Source of the DNA: Astropecten irregularis
Taxonomy: Eukaryota; Echinodermata; Asteroidea; Paxillosida; Astropectinidae
Assembly: GCA_963971285.1 (NCBI GenBank)
Contig: OZ020263.1
Span: forward strand, 5,642,001-5,706,000
Direction: 5' to 3'
Length of the DNA: 64,000 nt
The position numbers were made by a program, and so were the translations under genes. The stretch's first letter is position 1. The number at the start of each line of letters is the position of its first letter. The notes under the pieces were generated by a model that was not told the DNA's origin, did not search any database, and was given only the letters and a program-made list of their open reading frames with translations. Below are positions 1 through 11,109 of this stretch, one piece after another.

Positions 1-9
1 AAACTGTAA

Positions 10-107
10 AGCTGCTCGCATTACAGTCTTGGGCATTTGCTATGAATTGTTTAACTTTTTCTCGCCTCGGTTTATAGCAAATGCCCAAGACTGTAATGCG
101 AGCAGCT
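10..107. repeat. 34-bp perfect inverted repeat (fold-back)
   Basis: Positions 10-43 and 74-107 are exact reverse complements around a 30-base spacer. No coding potential is visible. It could be a small fold-back element or a snap-back rearrangement. It is the first of several unrelated perfect hairpins in the first 10 kb. Confidence 0.9.
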
Positions 108-2184
108 GGGTCAAATGAAGTCACGAGAGGGCGCAGTGGCACGATGGGGTCCGTTATCGAGCTTTACAGTCTTGGACCAAGACTAGCCCCCGGCCGGTTC
201 AGCCAGGATCAACTGGGGGCGGATACTGTACGTATGCGTGTACGTATGCAGTATGGTACGTATCCGTGCAGCTAGCTGGCTCGGTACGCGGTACGTACGT
301 ACGGGGACAGTACGGCCGTCAGGGTGCCCCTGTTCGCTCGCCGGGAACAGCTTCATAGCCTTGGTCAAGGCTAGTACCGTGGGAACGATACACAGCTAGA
401 CGCAATGTTCCCGGAACCACCGGTAGGTGGCGCTGCACACGACTAGGGCTTTATCGGAACACTCTTAATTCCTTTCGTAGAAAAAAAACAGGTAATGACC
501 AAAAATGCCCCAGATATGTATGTTGTAGCGAACAATTTGACATTGTATCTCATGGAACGCCTTAGAATTGTTTCAAGAGGGTTTGAAACGCTGAAAAACA
601 TACGGAATAGTATATATCTGAGCCAAAAAATGAATTTTATTACTTTATTTAAATGACCTGTGACGTCACAACGAACGTCATCTTCGGCAGGTCTTCGGAA
701 GCAACGTTTTCGGAAGCATTCGGATGCTCGGAAATGTGCAAATGCAAATGGCAAAGAATTCCACTGATTACCATTACTGAAAAAGGATTACATGTTTTTA
801 TATCCTCAAAGAGTTAACTTACTGGATACAAATTATGATAAACCTCAATCTCAGGTGTGGAAAACTTGCGTAGAATATCTGAAAAGTGAGTTTTTCAGGG
901 TTCTTTTACCTACAAACTGTAAAAAGCCAGTTTGCTCAAAACGCCCTCTGTTGGTTCTATAGAGTTGTGCACAAATTATGGTCATCAGTGGAATTCTTTC
1001 CTATAGATGCACTACGGCCTATTAGACTAAACAACGGTGCCACATACATGATCCAATTCCTATTATAAAATGTCACATTTTCTGATAGGAAATTGGGGCG
1101 TAACCTCAAGTTTAAAAAAGTGTGATCCTTAACTTAAGAGCTCTGTTAAAAATAGGGTTGTGAGAAAATGCATTATTTAAAAACACAGAAAATTATTTTT
1201 TTTTATATGAAACTGGTATATTCTGTTCATCAATATACCATCAAGGTCCAAATTATGGAGAGCTGCGTTGCCAATTTGAACTTGCATAAATTTCCTTGTC
1301 CAGAAGCCAAGGTATATATGTGCCATGATTTCTGACACTCCATTGATTTATGCTGCCCAGGCCCCCAGAATCGATAAAAATGATTATGTTAAAATAATTT
1401 TGTGGCTTGTGTATGTTCCATTTTAGAAGAAATGCCGGCATCTCCCGAATTTACACTCCACTCCATTGACTGCCGTTCATTTCGTCAATGGCTGGAGTTT
1501 AATATCTACGCCATTGACTTTGTACACACTAGAGTCGTGCGCACGGGAGCACACGGACTGAATGGAGTCCAATTTCACGATATGGCTGAAATGGCCCGTT
1601 TTTATCAGGGCGTTGCCTTCAAAAACTCTGAAAATAAGTCCTGGATGTGTCCATGCACAAATTTTCTTTTTTGAGTTCTGAGCAGTCAAATGACACTTTT
1701 TTGGAAAATAAATGGTGGCAACTTTAAAATTTGCCCACTGCATTGATGAGGTATTATTTTATTTTGCAAGGCATGTTTTTTTTCCAGCATTTGTTCATGT
1801 GTGTCCGAATCATGGACAGGGTGTCCGAATCATGGCAAACATTAAGGTTATTTTCAAGTCAATTTCATTTCAAGGAAACAAAAAACTTTCATAAAATATC
1901 AACCTGGATATAATAACTACACTTTGTTGTTCATAAGTGAAAATAGTTGAGAGAAACAAACATTAAGAAGGACAAATAATCCAAAATTGCTTAAGTGTCC
2001 GAATCATGGCACATTTACCCTACGTGTTCATCTCGTACCAAATTCAGCAGCCTGTCATGCTTAGAGAAAATGTTGATTTATAACGCCATCAAAGTATACT
2101 CAAATATCGGGAAATTTCTGGTCATTAATTTACACCGTACAGTAAATACGCATGCATCTGGTGAAGAATTCTGATGTTCGCATT
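108..2184. other. Non-coding stretch
   Basis: No reading frame here has a recognisable domain, and the short open frames look like chance. Positions about 225-300 are rich in TACGTA/CGTACG steps. Otherwise the sequence is AT-rich and unremarkable, apart from a repeated 15-mer near 1800-2009. Confidence 0.6.
1801..2009 (+). repeat. 15-mer GTGTCCGAATCATGG in three copies
   Basis: The same 15-mer occurs at 1801-1815, 1821-1835 and 1995-2009. The first two lie only 20 bases apart. This is probably a remnant of a dispersed repeat; no function is evident. Confidence 0.7.
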
Positions 2185-2227
2185 GCCCTTATAGGTACAC
2201 TCTCCAGAAGAGTGTACCTATAAGGGC
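2185..2227. repeat. 19-bp perfect hairpin
   Basis: 2185-2203 pairs exactly with 2209-2227 around a 5-base loop (CCAGA). The stem contains TATAGGTACACTCT. It is unrelated in sequence to the other hairpins of this region. Confidence 0.9.
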
Positions 2228-2722
2228 ATCCCAATACTGCCACGACACTTCCCCCTATACTCCTCTCGAGAGGTTGTTCCCTTGCTCCCATACTTGCTTC
2301 ACTTGTGAGTGATGACAAACATAATTATGTCAATGAAGCAATCGCCATTGCGAGGGGAGTATACTTCCTGCCGGATCATACATGTACTCCTCCACAAATG
2401 CTTCACGTTTGGACCCTCATTGATAAAAAAAAATTATTATCTTAAATGCAGTATATACTTCGGAGGTCAACAGACTTTTTCCAATTATAAATGTTACACT
2501 TATGTCAGGCCACTCAACACACGGTCCATGGTGTCATTGTCTTTTATTGGTCACTGGCGGGGAGGGCTATCTTATCCACATTCTTACCATCCTGCATATC
2601 CTTCACCTCAAGAACAACATGTAAACGTTTGTTTTAAGCACAATTCCAACACGTACAAAAAAACCCAAGGGCCCTAGGATATGGTGTTCCAAAGACGACA
2701 CATCGCGTCGCTTCGTGAAGGG

Positions 2723-2835
2723 GCGACGGCGACGGCGACGCTCATGCTGCGTCACCGTCGCCGTCGCATTTGGCCCATTAACTTGTGCATAAAATGGGAC
2801 GAAGAGTGTGACGATGCTGCGTCACACTCTTCGTC
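2723..2835. repeat. Two adjacent hairpins
   Basis: Hairpin 1 has arms 2723-2740 and 2750-2767 (17 of 18 pairs), built from a GACGGC tandem repeat. Hairpin 2 has arms 2798-2813 and 2820-2835 (16 of 16 pairs). Both loops contain ATGCTG, so the two units share a loop but have different stems. Confidence 0.85.
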
Positions 2836-3746
2836 GCCTCATGAGGGCGCCCTGATATTTGGACTAGGCCTACTTCCGGCATGGCAGCGCGCGCATGCTG
2901 ACTATTTAATTTAGTACTAGTATAGGGACCGAAATGGGATTTTTGAAGTTGGTGCAATAGGTCTGTTGATGCTAAATTCGTATAGAGTGCATAAATCTGC
3001 ATCATTTGATACCCATACTATCAAAATTGATGTATGGGTTGCCGAGTTATGCCGTCTTAAAGATTTTGAAAAAGGGCATTTTCCGTTCAATTTATCAATG
3101 GCAAAGATGGTTACTTTGTGGAGACAAAATTCATGTTTACATGATCTTATTCAAGTAAACAATGATGTAAACAAATTCACTTGATAATAACTTAACAGTG
3201 TCTTACTATATTTTCATTTTTTTTCTTCGCCAATCAGTGCGATATATAGGGAAGACAAATTTTTGTCCGAGAAAAATAAAAAAAGTGTCATTATTAGTTG
3301 CCATGACAACAGGAACTAATTATATTGATAAACAAATGTGAATAATCCTCATAATCAAAACTTAAAATCTGCTGTTTTGTACTACATATGACTATACCAT
3401 GCTAATCAAACGTGTAATGTACATGTTCATTGCATATTTGCATAATTAATTATATGTGTAATCATTTGTTTACTAATGACTATTAAAGTAAAGAAATAAG
3501 TAAACAAATTGAAACGACAATATCTTAAGAATAGAAAGAGGTATGAAGTTTTTTCTTTTTGTTATATTATTGTGTATCACTACTCCCTACATTTACACAT
3601 AACAACAACCTACAAATTGTTGTTTATAGAATAACAGTTGCCATGGAAACAGCATTATAATTGGCTATGCAATGAAACATGTTAACCGTGTTGAACATGA
3701 ATCAAAATGAAGTAAGTACATTCCAAGTTTTTGTGATTTGTTTATA
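2836..3746. other. Non-coding AT-rich stretch before the gap
   Basis: No coding signal or clear repeat was seen. The sequence is AT-rich and has several ATTTGTTTA-like segments. Confidence 0.5.
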
Positions 3747-3946
3747 NNNNNNNNNNNNNNNNNNNNNNNNNNNNNNNNNNNNNNNNNNNNNNNNNNNNNN
3801 NNNNNNNNNNNNNNNNNNNNNNNNNNNNNNNNNNNNNNNNNNNNNNNNNNNNNNNNNNNNNNNNNNNNNNNNNNNNNNNNNNNNNNNNNNNNNNNNNNNN
3901 NNNNNNNNNNNNNNNNNNNNNNNNNNNNNNNNNNNNNNNNNNNNNN
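3747..3946. other. Assembly gap (200 N)
   Basis: A run of exactly 200 N. The round length suggests a placeholder gap of unknown true size. Open frames that cross it are artefacts. Confidence 0.99.
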
Positions 3947-4019
3947 TAATAATAATATTTTGTTTCATTTAACGTCCTACATTAAAATAAAATTTTAAAC
4001 GCTTGGCAAAATAAAGGTA

Positions 4020-4290
4020 TTTATGGTGAAGGTAAATGGTTAAGAGCTGGTAGACGGCAATCAGGATGTGGTAGATTCAAATCCCGTCCATTAAATATTT
4101 TCTGTTCACCTTCCAATAACTTATATTAAGTTTGGTAGTCAGGTTGGCGTATCGGCTTGGGTTCGAGTCCCGGCTCGGTCCACAAGTGGATTGGGTTTTT
4201 GGACCCTACCTGATACTGTGCGTTTTACCCAATTACTCTGGGGTTATCCTCCCACCTCTAAAACCGCATATTCTTTTCATCATTTTCCAA
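4020..4290 (+). mobile_element. tRNA-derived SINE-like unit
   Basis: Two pol III B-box-like segments are present: AGATTCAAATCCCG near 4074-4087 and GGTTCGAGTCCCGG near 4160-4173. They are followed by a tail containing CTCTGGGGTTATCCTCCCACC, a layout common in tRNA-headed SINEs of marine animals. No convincing cloverleaf can be folded, so it is not called a tRNA gene. The boundaries are approximate. Confidence 0.45.
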
Positions 4291-5118
4291 TAAAGGGTTT
4301 TATCAGGCTTTAGAGCTGCAGTGCTTAGGGCGCTTTTGAGTAACCATGCTTTCAAAACCAGAAATAGATAAAAAAAAAACTACACATTTAAGCGTTCTTG
4401 GACGAACGCGGAGCTGTTAATTTTTTAAACAAAACGGTTCAAACAAACTGAACAATTAATGCAACCAAAAAGCAGTAACTGTAGTCATGAAATTTAACTA
4501 TGGTAACTACGTAAGCGAGATGTGAAACGGTTGTTTTTCTTTATTTTGTCGAAGATTTGAGGCCTAAGTGTTGTGTTATAAGCATATTTCTTTGGCATCT
4601 CATGTACAAAAAGATTTCTTAAGAAAACGAACTAAACCATACAAAATTGTTACTAGGCCCGATGGCGTCACACTGACGTCATCACAGAAACATTATTGAC
4701 GTAGCATAGACACATCACACCTACCATGTTTCGTGACGACCAGACATTTTTACTAAAGATTTTTTATGACGTCATGGTGACGTCACAGTTAATTTAACAG
4801 TAGCATACACATCTACATGATCTAACAGAGCGTTTACATAAAGATCCAGTACCGTAGCACTTGTCGTTCTTGACAAATATACTGATAACAGCCTTTTGAT
4901 CACGTCATGATGACGTCATGGCCATTTTTATGGCAGCATGCCCATCTACACGATGTACGTGCAAGCAAGGTTTTGAAAAAAGAATCATGTCCGCAGCATT
5001 TGTCGTTCTCGAGATACGTTGCGAACAATAATGTCTAATTCAATATTCAAATTACTGTCACTTAATTAATTTAAACATTTAACAACAATTTTTTTTTTTT
5101 TTTTTTTTAGTTTTCTTC
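4291..5118. other. Non-coding; dispersed repeat with TGACGTCA palindromes
   Basis: No gene was seen. CRE-like TGACGTCA or close variants occur near 4674, 4766, 4783 and 4906-4918, often as paired copies (TGACGTCATGGTGACGTCAC). The same motif recurs at 9582, 10620, 10790 and 10935, so it belongs to a dispersed repeat family rather than to one promoter. A poly(T) run lies at about 5091-5108. Confidence 0.5.
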
Positions 5119-5193
5119 ACTTCAGTTGTTTAGCTATCATAAGATACCCCATATAATATGTGGGGTATCTTATGATAGCTAAACAACTGAAGT
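5119..5193. repeat. 33-bp perfect fold-back hairpin
   Basis: 5119-5151 is the exact reverse complement of 5161-5193, with a 9-base loop (TATAATATG). It lies directly after a poly(T) tract and 240 bases before the first CUB exon. Confidence 0.92.
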
Positions 5194-5432
5194 AGTATAT
5201 AATAAGCTGAACATAATCAACATTAGAACATGTTAGGAATAAAGAAACGTAATACACAAAGCTATAGAAGCAAATACTTTGGGGGAAAAAATAAAAATCT
5301 TAACAAAAACTAAACCTATTCCGACATCGGAAATGTCGGACCAGCTAAAAATAATAATGATTACGACAATCAGTTTAACTTTGTAATTTATTTGATATTC
5401 ATATTGTTTTGGTTTGATATTGTTTGGTATAG

Positions 5433-5822
5433 GTCAGTGTGGGACGCGAGAAATCTACCTGGGTAATTCGAGCAGAAGTCAAATCGAGGTGCCCTTTCTC
5501 ACAGCGTTCGGCAATCGCGAGTGGTCAGCACTCAACTGTCTTTGGTGGATAACCACATCGCAAGCCTCTCGAGTGAAAATTGTCATAAACGTGTTCCCCA
5601 TCGGCATCGGGAACACGTTATCTGCCGGTGTTGGTCATGCTGATGGATCTGTTGATATGTCCCTTGTTTTCCTGACGGTTGCCTACGATAGTCACTACGT
5701 GTCAACCGCTTATTCGCCCACTGCAGGGGTACGGGTTTGGATCAAAACAAACCTCTATCCACCTTTTCCGTTTTTTGGAATCCATGTGATCAGGCTTACT
5801 TTGAAAGCGTACATTGTGACTG
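5433..5822 (+). CDS. CUB-domain exon, block 1
   Basis: An internal exon of 390 nt, entered after the acceptor TATAG and closed by the donor G|GTAAGT, phase 1 at both ends. It encodes a CUB-like beta-sandwich: QCGTREIYLG at the start, the core NCLWWITTSQASRVKI, and RLTLKAYIVTG at the end. CUB domains act extracellularly in protein-protein and glycan binding. The next exons encode LDL-receptor class A modules in the same phase, giving a mosaic extracellular protein. The upstream exons, including any signal peptide, were not found. The call rests on cysteine and aromatic spacing read by eye. Confidence 0.75.
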
Positions 5823-5939
5823 GTAAGTCTGCTCAGTACATACTATCATGTTAAGGAATATACATGCATATTTAAGTCTTATTTAAATAACTCTGATACT
5901 ACTAGGTTTCATCATTTACTTGTATCCCCCCATGCACAG

Positions 5940-6050
5940 AATGTGGTCCTGACGAGTTTGCGTGCGATGGCTCTGAAGTCTGTCTACCTATAAGTCAGCG
6001 GTGTGATGGCATCCCACAATGTTCCGTGTTCGATGACGAGAAGGGCTGCC
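5940..6050 (+). CDS. LDL-receptor class A exon, block 1 (first)
   Basis: A 111-nt phase-1 exon between CACAG and GTAAGT. It encodes ECGPDEFACDG, then VCLPISQRCDG, then QCSVFDDEKGC, which is the six-cysteine LDLa pattern with the acidic calcium-binding C-terminal half. LDLa modules bind calcium and ligands outside the cell. It joins in phase to the preceding CUB exon and the following LDLa exon. Confidence 0.85.
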
Positions 6051-6270
6051 GTAAGTAACACCTGATACACTGCTTCGATCCCTCATGTTTTGTTTGTTTG
6101 TTTTAGTTTATTTTTAGGCTTTTGCCGATTTGGTCAGAGCGTGCAGCAAAATATAATGATTAACCCTGCTTACTTTTGTTCATTATTATTCTTTTCTTTC
6201 ACCAGAGTGTCAACGTATTTCTTCTGTTAGTAGTCATTTACCAGATTCCGTGTTCTTTGATTTAACGCAG

Positions 6271-6381
6271 ATGACTGCCCGCCTGGCGTCTTTCGATGTG
6301 ATGGTTCCCGATGCTTGGACAATGAGTTCCTGTGTGATGGCCCTGCGCAGTGCGATGACATGACCGATGAGATGTTTTGCC
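6271..6381 (+). CDS. LDL-receptor class A exon, block 1 (second)
   Basis: A 111-nt phase-1 exon, acceptor AACGCAG at 6270, donor C|GTGAGT. It encodes DCPPGVFRCDG, RCLDNEFLCDG and QCDDMTDEMFC, with all six LDLa cysteines and the acidic D-x-D-E calcium cage. The acceptor at 6206 (CACCAG) was considered and rejected because its frame does not give an LDLa module. Confidence 0.82.
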
Positions 6382-7033
6382 GTGAGTTTTTAAACTTCGT
6401 TTGCCGTCCAGATACCAAGATATAATATTTATATATTTATTTATATATCTGTGTCACTCTAAAAATGAAGTTTTAAACTTAACACTTATCTGTTCGTTAT
6501 TTACCACTTTAAAGAGCTTAGTGACTGCATTTGATGTGCTAGCCTTGCACCAGGGCGGGAGTCGAATTATTGGACTCCATGGAGAGCTAATTGCAATGCT
6601 CTTGAAGTAATATTCGTCTTCGGTTAACACTCTTAAGAGAGCTAAAATATCATCCGATCAGGTGTAATTTAAGACCTTTTCATATGAAGCAGAAAAAACC
6701 CAACCATTGGAATTCTCTTATGGTTGCGAAATCTTACAAAAGTGTTATCGTGCGAAATGACATCAATTCTTGAGAGTCACCGACGTCCATGGTGAACCTC
6801 TGAGAGATGACCATTTAAACGCATAAGATGGTCATCCGTTTAAGAAAGTTTACGAGTGTAAACTAAAAACACATTTCGTGAATTCGGCCCCTTATGTTTT
6901 GTAGCTCAACTTATACCCCAAGCCAACCTAACGCATGTCAAGTAACGCACTTGCCATGTGAGTTTAACAATCAGTTTAACTGTGTAATTTATTTGATATT
7001 CATCTTGTTTTGGTTTGATATTGTTGGGTATAG
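6382..7033 (+). other. Intron between duplicated blocks
   Basis: Non-coding. It contains the block junction at about 6966, where the repeated lead-in to the CUB exon starts again. The same intron sequence follows block 2 at 7975-8556. Confidence 0.7.
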
Positions 7034-7414
7034 GTCAGTGTGGGACGCCAGAAATCTACCTGGGTAATTCGAGCAGAAGTCAAATCGAGGTGACCTTTAA
7101 CACTGTGTACGGGTGGTCAGAACTCAACTGTCTTTGGTGGATAACCACATCGCAAGCCTCTCGAGTGAAAATTTTCATCAACGTGTTCCCCATCGGCATC
7201 GAGAACACGTTATCTGCCGGTGTTGGTAATGCTGATGGATCTGCTGATATGTCCCGTGTTTTCCTGACGGTTGCCAACGACAGTCACTACGTGTCAACCG
7301 CTTATTCGCCCACTGCAGGGGTACGGGTTTGGATCAAAACACACCTCATTCCACCTGATACGTTTTTGGGAACCCCTGTGATCAGGCTTACTTTGAAAGC
7401 ATACATTGTGACTG
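7034..7414 (+). CDS. CUB-domain exon, block 2
   Basis: Duplicate of the 5433-5822 exon: 381 nt, same acceptor (TATAG) and donor (GTAAGT), phase 1-1. It is three codons shorter in the loop before the NCLWW core (it lacks the NREW region of block 1) and has other substitutions such as TREIYLG to TPEIYLG. The frame is fully open, so it can still be coding. Confidence 0.75.
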
Positions 7415-7530
7415 GTAAGTCTGCTCAGTACATGCTATCATGTTAAGGAGTATACATGCAGATTTAAGTCTTATTTAAATAACTCTGATACTACTAGGTT
7501 TCATCATTTACTTGTATCCCCCATGCACAG

Positions 7531-7641
7531 AATGTGGTCCTGACGAGTTTGCGTGCGATGGCTCTGAAGTCTGTCTACCTTTAAGTCAGCGGTGTGATGG
7601 CATCCCACAATGTTCCGTGTTCGATGACGAGAAGGGCTGTA
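7531..7641 (+). CDS. LDL-receptor class A exon, block 2 (first)
   Basis: A 111-nt phase-1 exon, nearly identical to 5940-6050, with all six LDLa cysteines kept. One substitution gives VCLPLSQRCDG. The donor is A|GTAAGT. Confidence 0.85.
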
Positions 7642-7863
7642 GTAAGTAACACATGATACACTGCTTCGATCCCTCATGTTTTGTTTGTTTGTTTTTAGTT
7701 TATTTTTAGGCTTTTGCCGATTTGGTCAGAGCGTGCAGCAAAATATAATGGTTAACCCTTACTTACTTTTGTCAATTATTATTCGTTTCTTTCACCAGAG
7801 TGTCAACGTATTTCTTCCGTTAGTAGTCATTTACCAGATTCCGTGTTCTTTGATTTAACGCAG

Positions 7864-7974
7864 ATGACTGCCCGCCTGGCGTCTTTCGATGTGATGGTTC
7901 CCGATGCTTGGACAATGAGTTCCTGTGTGATGGCCCTGCGCAGTGCGATGACATGTCCGATGAGATGAATTCCG
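7864..7974 (+). CDS. LDL-receptor class A exon, block 2 (second), sixth cysteine lost
   Basis: Duplicate of 6271-6381 with the same length, phase and donor class (GTGAGT). The module ends DEMNS instead of DEMFC: the last codons TTT TGC became AAT TCC, which removes the sixth LDLa cysteine. In LDLa modules this cysteine closes a disulfide, so the domain is probably misfolded or free to diverge. The frame is otherwise intact. Confidence 0.8.
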
Positions 7975-8556
7975 GTGAGTTTTTAAACTTCGTTTGCCGT
8001 CCACATACCAAGATATAATATTGATATGTTTATTTATATATCTGTGTCACTCTAAAAATGAAGTTTTAAACATAACACTTATCTGTTCGTTATTTACCAC
8101 TTTAAAGGGCTTAGTGACTGCATTTGATGTGCTAGCCTTGCACCAGGGCGGGAGTCGAATTATTGGACTCCATGGAGAGCTAATTGCAATGCTCTTGAAG
8201 TAATATTCGTCTTCGGTTAACACTCTTAAGAGAGCTAAAATATCAACCGATCAGGTGCTATTTAAGACCTTATCATATGAAGCAGAAAAACCCCAACCAT
8301 TGAAATTCTCTTATGGTTGCGAAATCTTACAAAAGTGTTTTCGTGCGAAATGACATCAATTCTTGAGAGTCACCGACGTCCATGGTGAACCTCTGAGAGA
8401 TGACCATTTAAACGCATAAGATGGTCATCCGTTTAAGAAAGTTTACGAGTGTAAACTAAAAACACATTTCGTGAATTCGGCCCCTTTATGTTTTGTAGCT
8501 CAACTTATACCCCAAGCCAACCTAACGCATGTCAAGTAACGCACTTACCATGTGAG

Positions 8557-9055
8557 CCACATGTAGGGTCGTCACTGAACACTCCCCATATAAAATCATC
8601 AGTGTAAGCGGGGAAGTGCCATTGTAATTTCATTTATAGTGTCATAAATATATAAATGACGAACTTGAGTGGAGTTTGTTTAGGTAGAGGGATGGAGTGG
8701 TTTGTTTGGGAAAAAGAGCGGTTTAATTGTTCCAGGCGCTATTTTCCTTAGATACACATCCCTGATATACTCCAAATCTGACTATAATTCTGACCTTAGC
8801 CCCGACCCTAACCATGAAGAGTGTGCTGGCTGTCAGAACATCTAACTGCTGTTGTAGATGATAAATCGCACGCAAAGTTAAAGACAAACTAGAGATTGTG
8901 TCTGTTGAAAACAGAACACAAGGCTTTTCCGTTTCCGTTTTTATTGAAAAAATTGTCATAATATTATACACACAAAGACAGTTGATTATGATCTTATGTT
9001 TTATACATTTGAAGTGTGCACCTTTAATCATAAACTCTCGTTAATTGGTAATATT
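8557..9055. other. Intronic non-coding sequence with dispersed-repeat start
   Basis: No exon was seen. From about 8885 the sequence GTGTCTGTTGAAAACAGAAC begins a dispersed repeat that recurs at 9778 and, in weaker form, near 57655. Confidence 0.5.
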
Positions 9056-9500
9056 TGTGTCACAATGAAAGACCTTGCCTTACATTGACTTTTGGTGAAA
9101 GAATCATGATAATAGCTCTAACCACTTTTAAATAAGGAGCTACTTCCTGTTTGACCGGAAGTAGAGGTCACAGAGGTCAAATATTGTGTCACAATGAAAG
9201 ACCTTGCCTTACATTGACTTTTGGTGAAAGAATCATGATCATAGCTCTAACCACTTTTAAATAAGGAGGTACTTCCTGTTTGACCGGAAGTAGAGGTCAC
9301 AGAGGTCAAGCAATGTGTCACAAATGGAAGACCTTGCCTAACATTGTCTATTGGTGAAAGAATCATGATCATAGCTCTTACCACTTTTAAATGAGGAGCT
9401 ACTTCCTGTTTGACCGGAAGTAGAGGTCACAGAGGTCAAGCAATGTGTCACAAAGAAAGACCCTGCCTAACAATCACTTTTGGTGAAAGAATCAACTTAA
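9056..9500 (+). repeat. Tandem repeat, about 129-bp unit, four copies
   Basis: Units start with TGTGTCAC at 9056, 9185, 9314 and 9444. Each contains GGTGAAAGAATCATGAT and TTTGACCGGAAGTAGAGGTC. The last copy is partial and runs into related unique sequence. Two more units of the same family lie at 57720-57990. Confidence 0.9.
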
Positions 9501-9850
9501 TATCTCAAACCGTTTATTTTTTGTTGATTTTTAAAGATTTTGATTATTAAATTCAAATCGCTGGTCACATGACCCCTGATGACGTCATGATGACGAAAAG
9601 TTTCGGGAGACAACTACCCTATATGGACTTCCTTCAGACCAAGTTTGGTTAAAATCGGCTGTTTAAAAATGACCAAAGTGCCGCACACAAATTTTGTGTA
9701 CAAATTCCCATTGACTTGAGGAGAAGAAGAAGAAGAAGAAGAAGAAGAAGAAGAAGAAGAAGAAGAAACTAGAGGTTGTGTCTGTTGAAAACAGAACACA
9801 TGGCTTTTCCGCATATGATATAAAATATTTCTCCAATTAAAACACATCAC
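9501..9850. repeat. Dispersed repeat module with (GAA)n
   Basis: It contains GATGACGTCATGATGACG at about 9576, then a (GAA)n microsatellite at about 9720-9767, then the CTTTTCCG-containing module. The same order recurs at 10920-11110 followed by the hairpin array, so this is one repeat family with variable length. Confidence 0.65.
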
Positions 9851-10123
9851 TGATTTTGTTTGATTGAGGCAAATTGTTTAAAAGTGACCGTATCTTAATG
9901 TAGAAAACTTGAGTTAAACAAATTATACACACAAAGACATTTGATTAAGATCTTAATATGTTATATACTTTTGAAGTGTGCACCTTTAATCTTACGTCAC
10001 GTGTCTTGGTCACATAAAGTGGTTTTATAAAACTATGTGTGACTGTGTGCTATATAGATGCAAACTGGTAAACACTGCTGTCAGGCAACAAAGCACTCTG
10101 GCATGGCCTAACGAATAACAGTC

Positions 10124-10227
10124 ATCCGAGCAGACGGTTTTGAATGGCGCCCTCTTTTGATTAAAACAAGCAACTGTGTACTTTGTTTAATCAAAAGAGG
10201 GCGCCATTCAAAACCGTCTGCTCGGAT
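10124..10227. repeat. 42-bp perfect fold-back hairpin
   Basis: 10124-10165 is the exact reverse complement of 10186-10227 around a 20-base loop. This is the longest stem in the window. Perfect arms imply a recent origin or conversion between the arms. Confidence 0.92.
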
Positions 10228-11109
10228 TACCGATTCATGCATTACTGAATACGGTCTAAGTAGATTGCTCTGCGTGCGTGGTTGTATTGTCAAAAACAGC
10301 CTTTTACGTTGCAGGCAACTATGATAAGGGAAAGAAGGAGAACACGGCATATATAAAGCAGGCAAACAAACTTTCGCGCGCCTCGCATGAATGGTGTTTA
10401 AATCGTATTTTTCATTTTATGACCAATATTTTCACGTACAGAGCTCTGTACAAGTCATTGGGCTAGCATGAGAAAGATTTTAAAAATCATAAAAATTCAA
10501 GTGATGACGCTGTCGTGACGTAACTTCATAATTACGATCCCCAACTTCCATTTCCCCAACCTACCAATTTTCGAGGCGATCGGCCGTTCCTACCGTGTAT
10601 TATAAAAATTGCATTTTTTATGACGTCATGATGACGTCACAGATTTTTTGTCTATGCAGTGTCCATCTATGGTGTATGCTTAAGAATTATCAAAAAGAAA
10701 TTCAAAGATATCTTGTTTTGTTTACTAGATATTGTTGAAAGAACTTTAATTACCCAATATTTCAATAAATCATACAAAATCAGAGAATGACGTCATGATG
10801 ACGTCATTGCAATTTTTCGATATAACACTTCCCGACTTAGAGACATACCAAGTTTCAAATCAATTGGACATAGGGTTCGTTCATAATTGATATGTGAAGT
10901 TTGCCCCTTTAAGACACTGTCACATGACACCTAATGACGTCATGATGACGAAAAGTTTCGGCACACATCTACACTATGGGGACATTATTTACACCAACTT
11001 TGGTTAAGATCGAATGTTTTTAAGTGACCAAAGTGGCGTGTACTATGCCCGTGCACAAAGTCTATGGGAAATCAAAATGGAAGAAGAAGAAGAAGAAAAG
11101 AAAAAAAAA
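10228..11109. other. Intronic non-coding; TGACGTCA-rich repeat
   Basis: No exon was seen. It holds a degenerate copy of the CRE-palindrome repeat (10620, 10790, 10935) that leads into an AAGAAG tract at about 11078. Confidence 0.5.

Larger units (their letters stand above)
5367..8556 (+). repeat. 1.6-kb tandem duplication of a CUB-LDLa-LDLa exon block
   Basis: Block 1 (about 5367-6965) and block 2 (about 6968-8556) match along exons and introns with only scattered substitutions and small indels. Each holds a CUB exon and two LDLa exons in the same order. The high intron identity points to a recent unequal crossover. Confidence 0.9.

Noticed and set aside
2309..2677. 122-residue plus-strand frame
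   Set aside because: It has no recognisable domain, no splice or promoter context, and ordinary non-coding composition.
3679..3998. Open frames crossing 3747-3946
   Set aside because: They consist of undefined bases of the assembly gap.
6207..6270. Longer LDLa exon using the acceptor at 6206
   Set aside because: The frame set by that acceptor does not yield the LDLa cysteine pattern, whereas the acceptor at 6270 keeps phase 1 and the full module.
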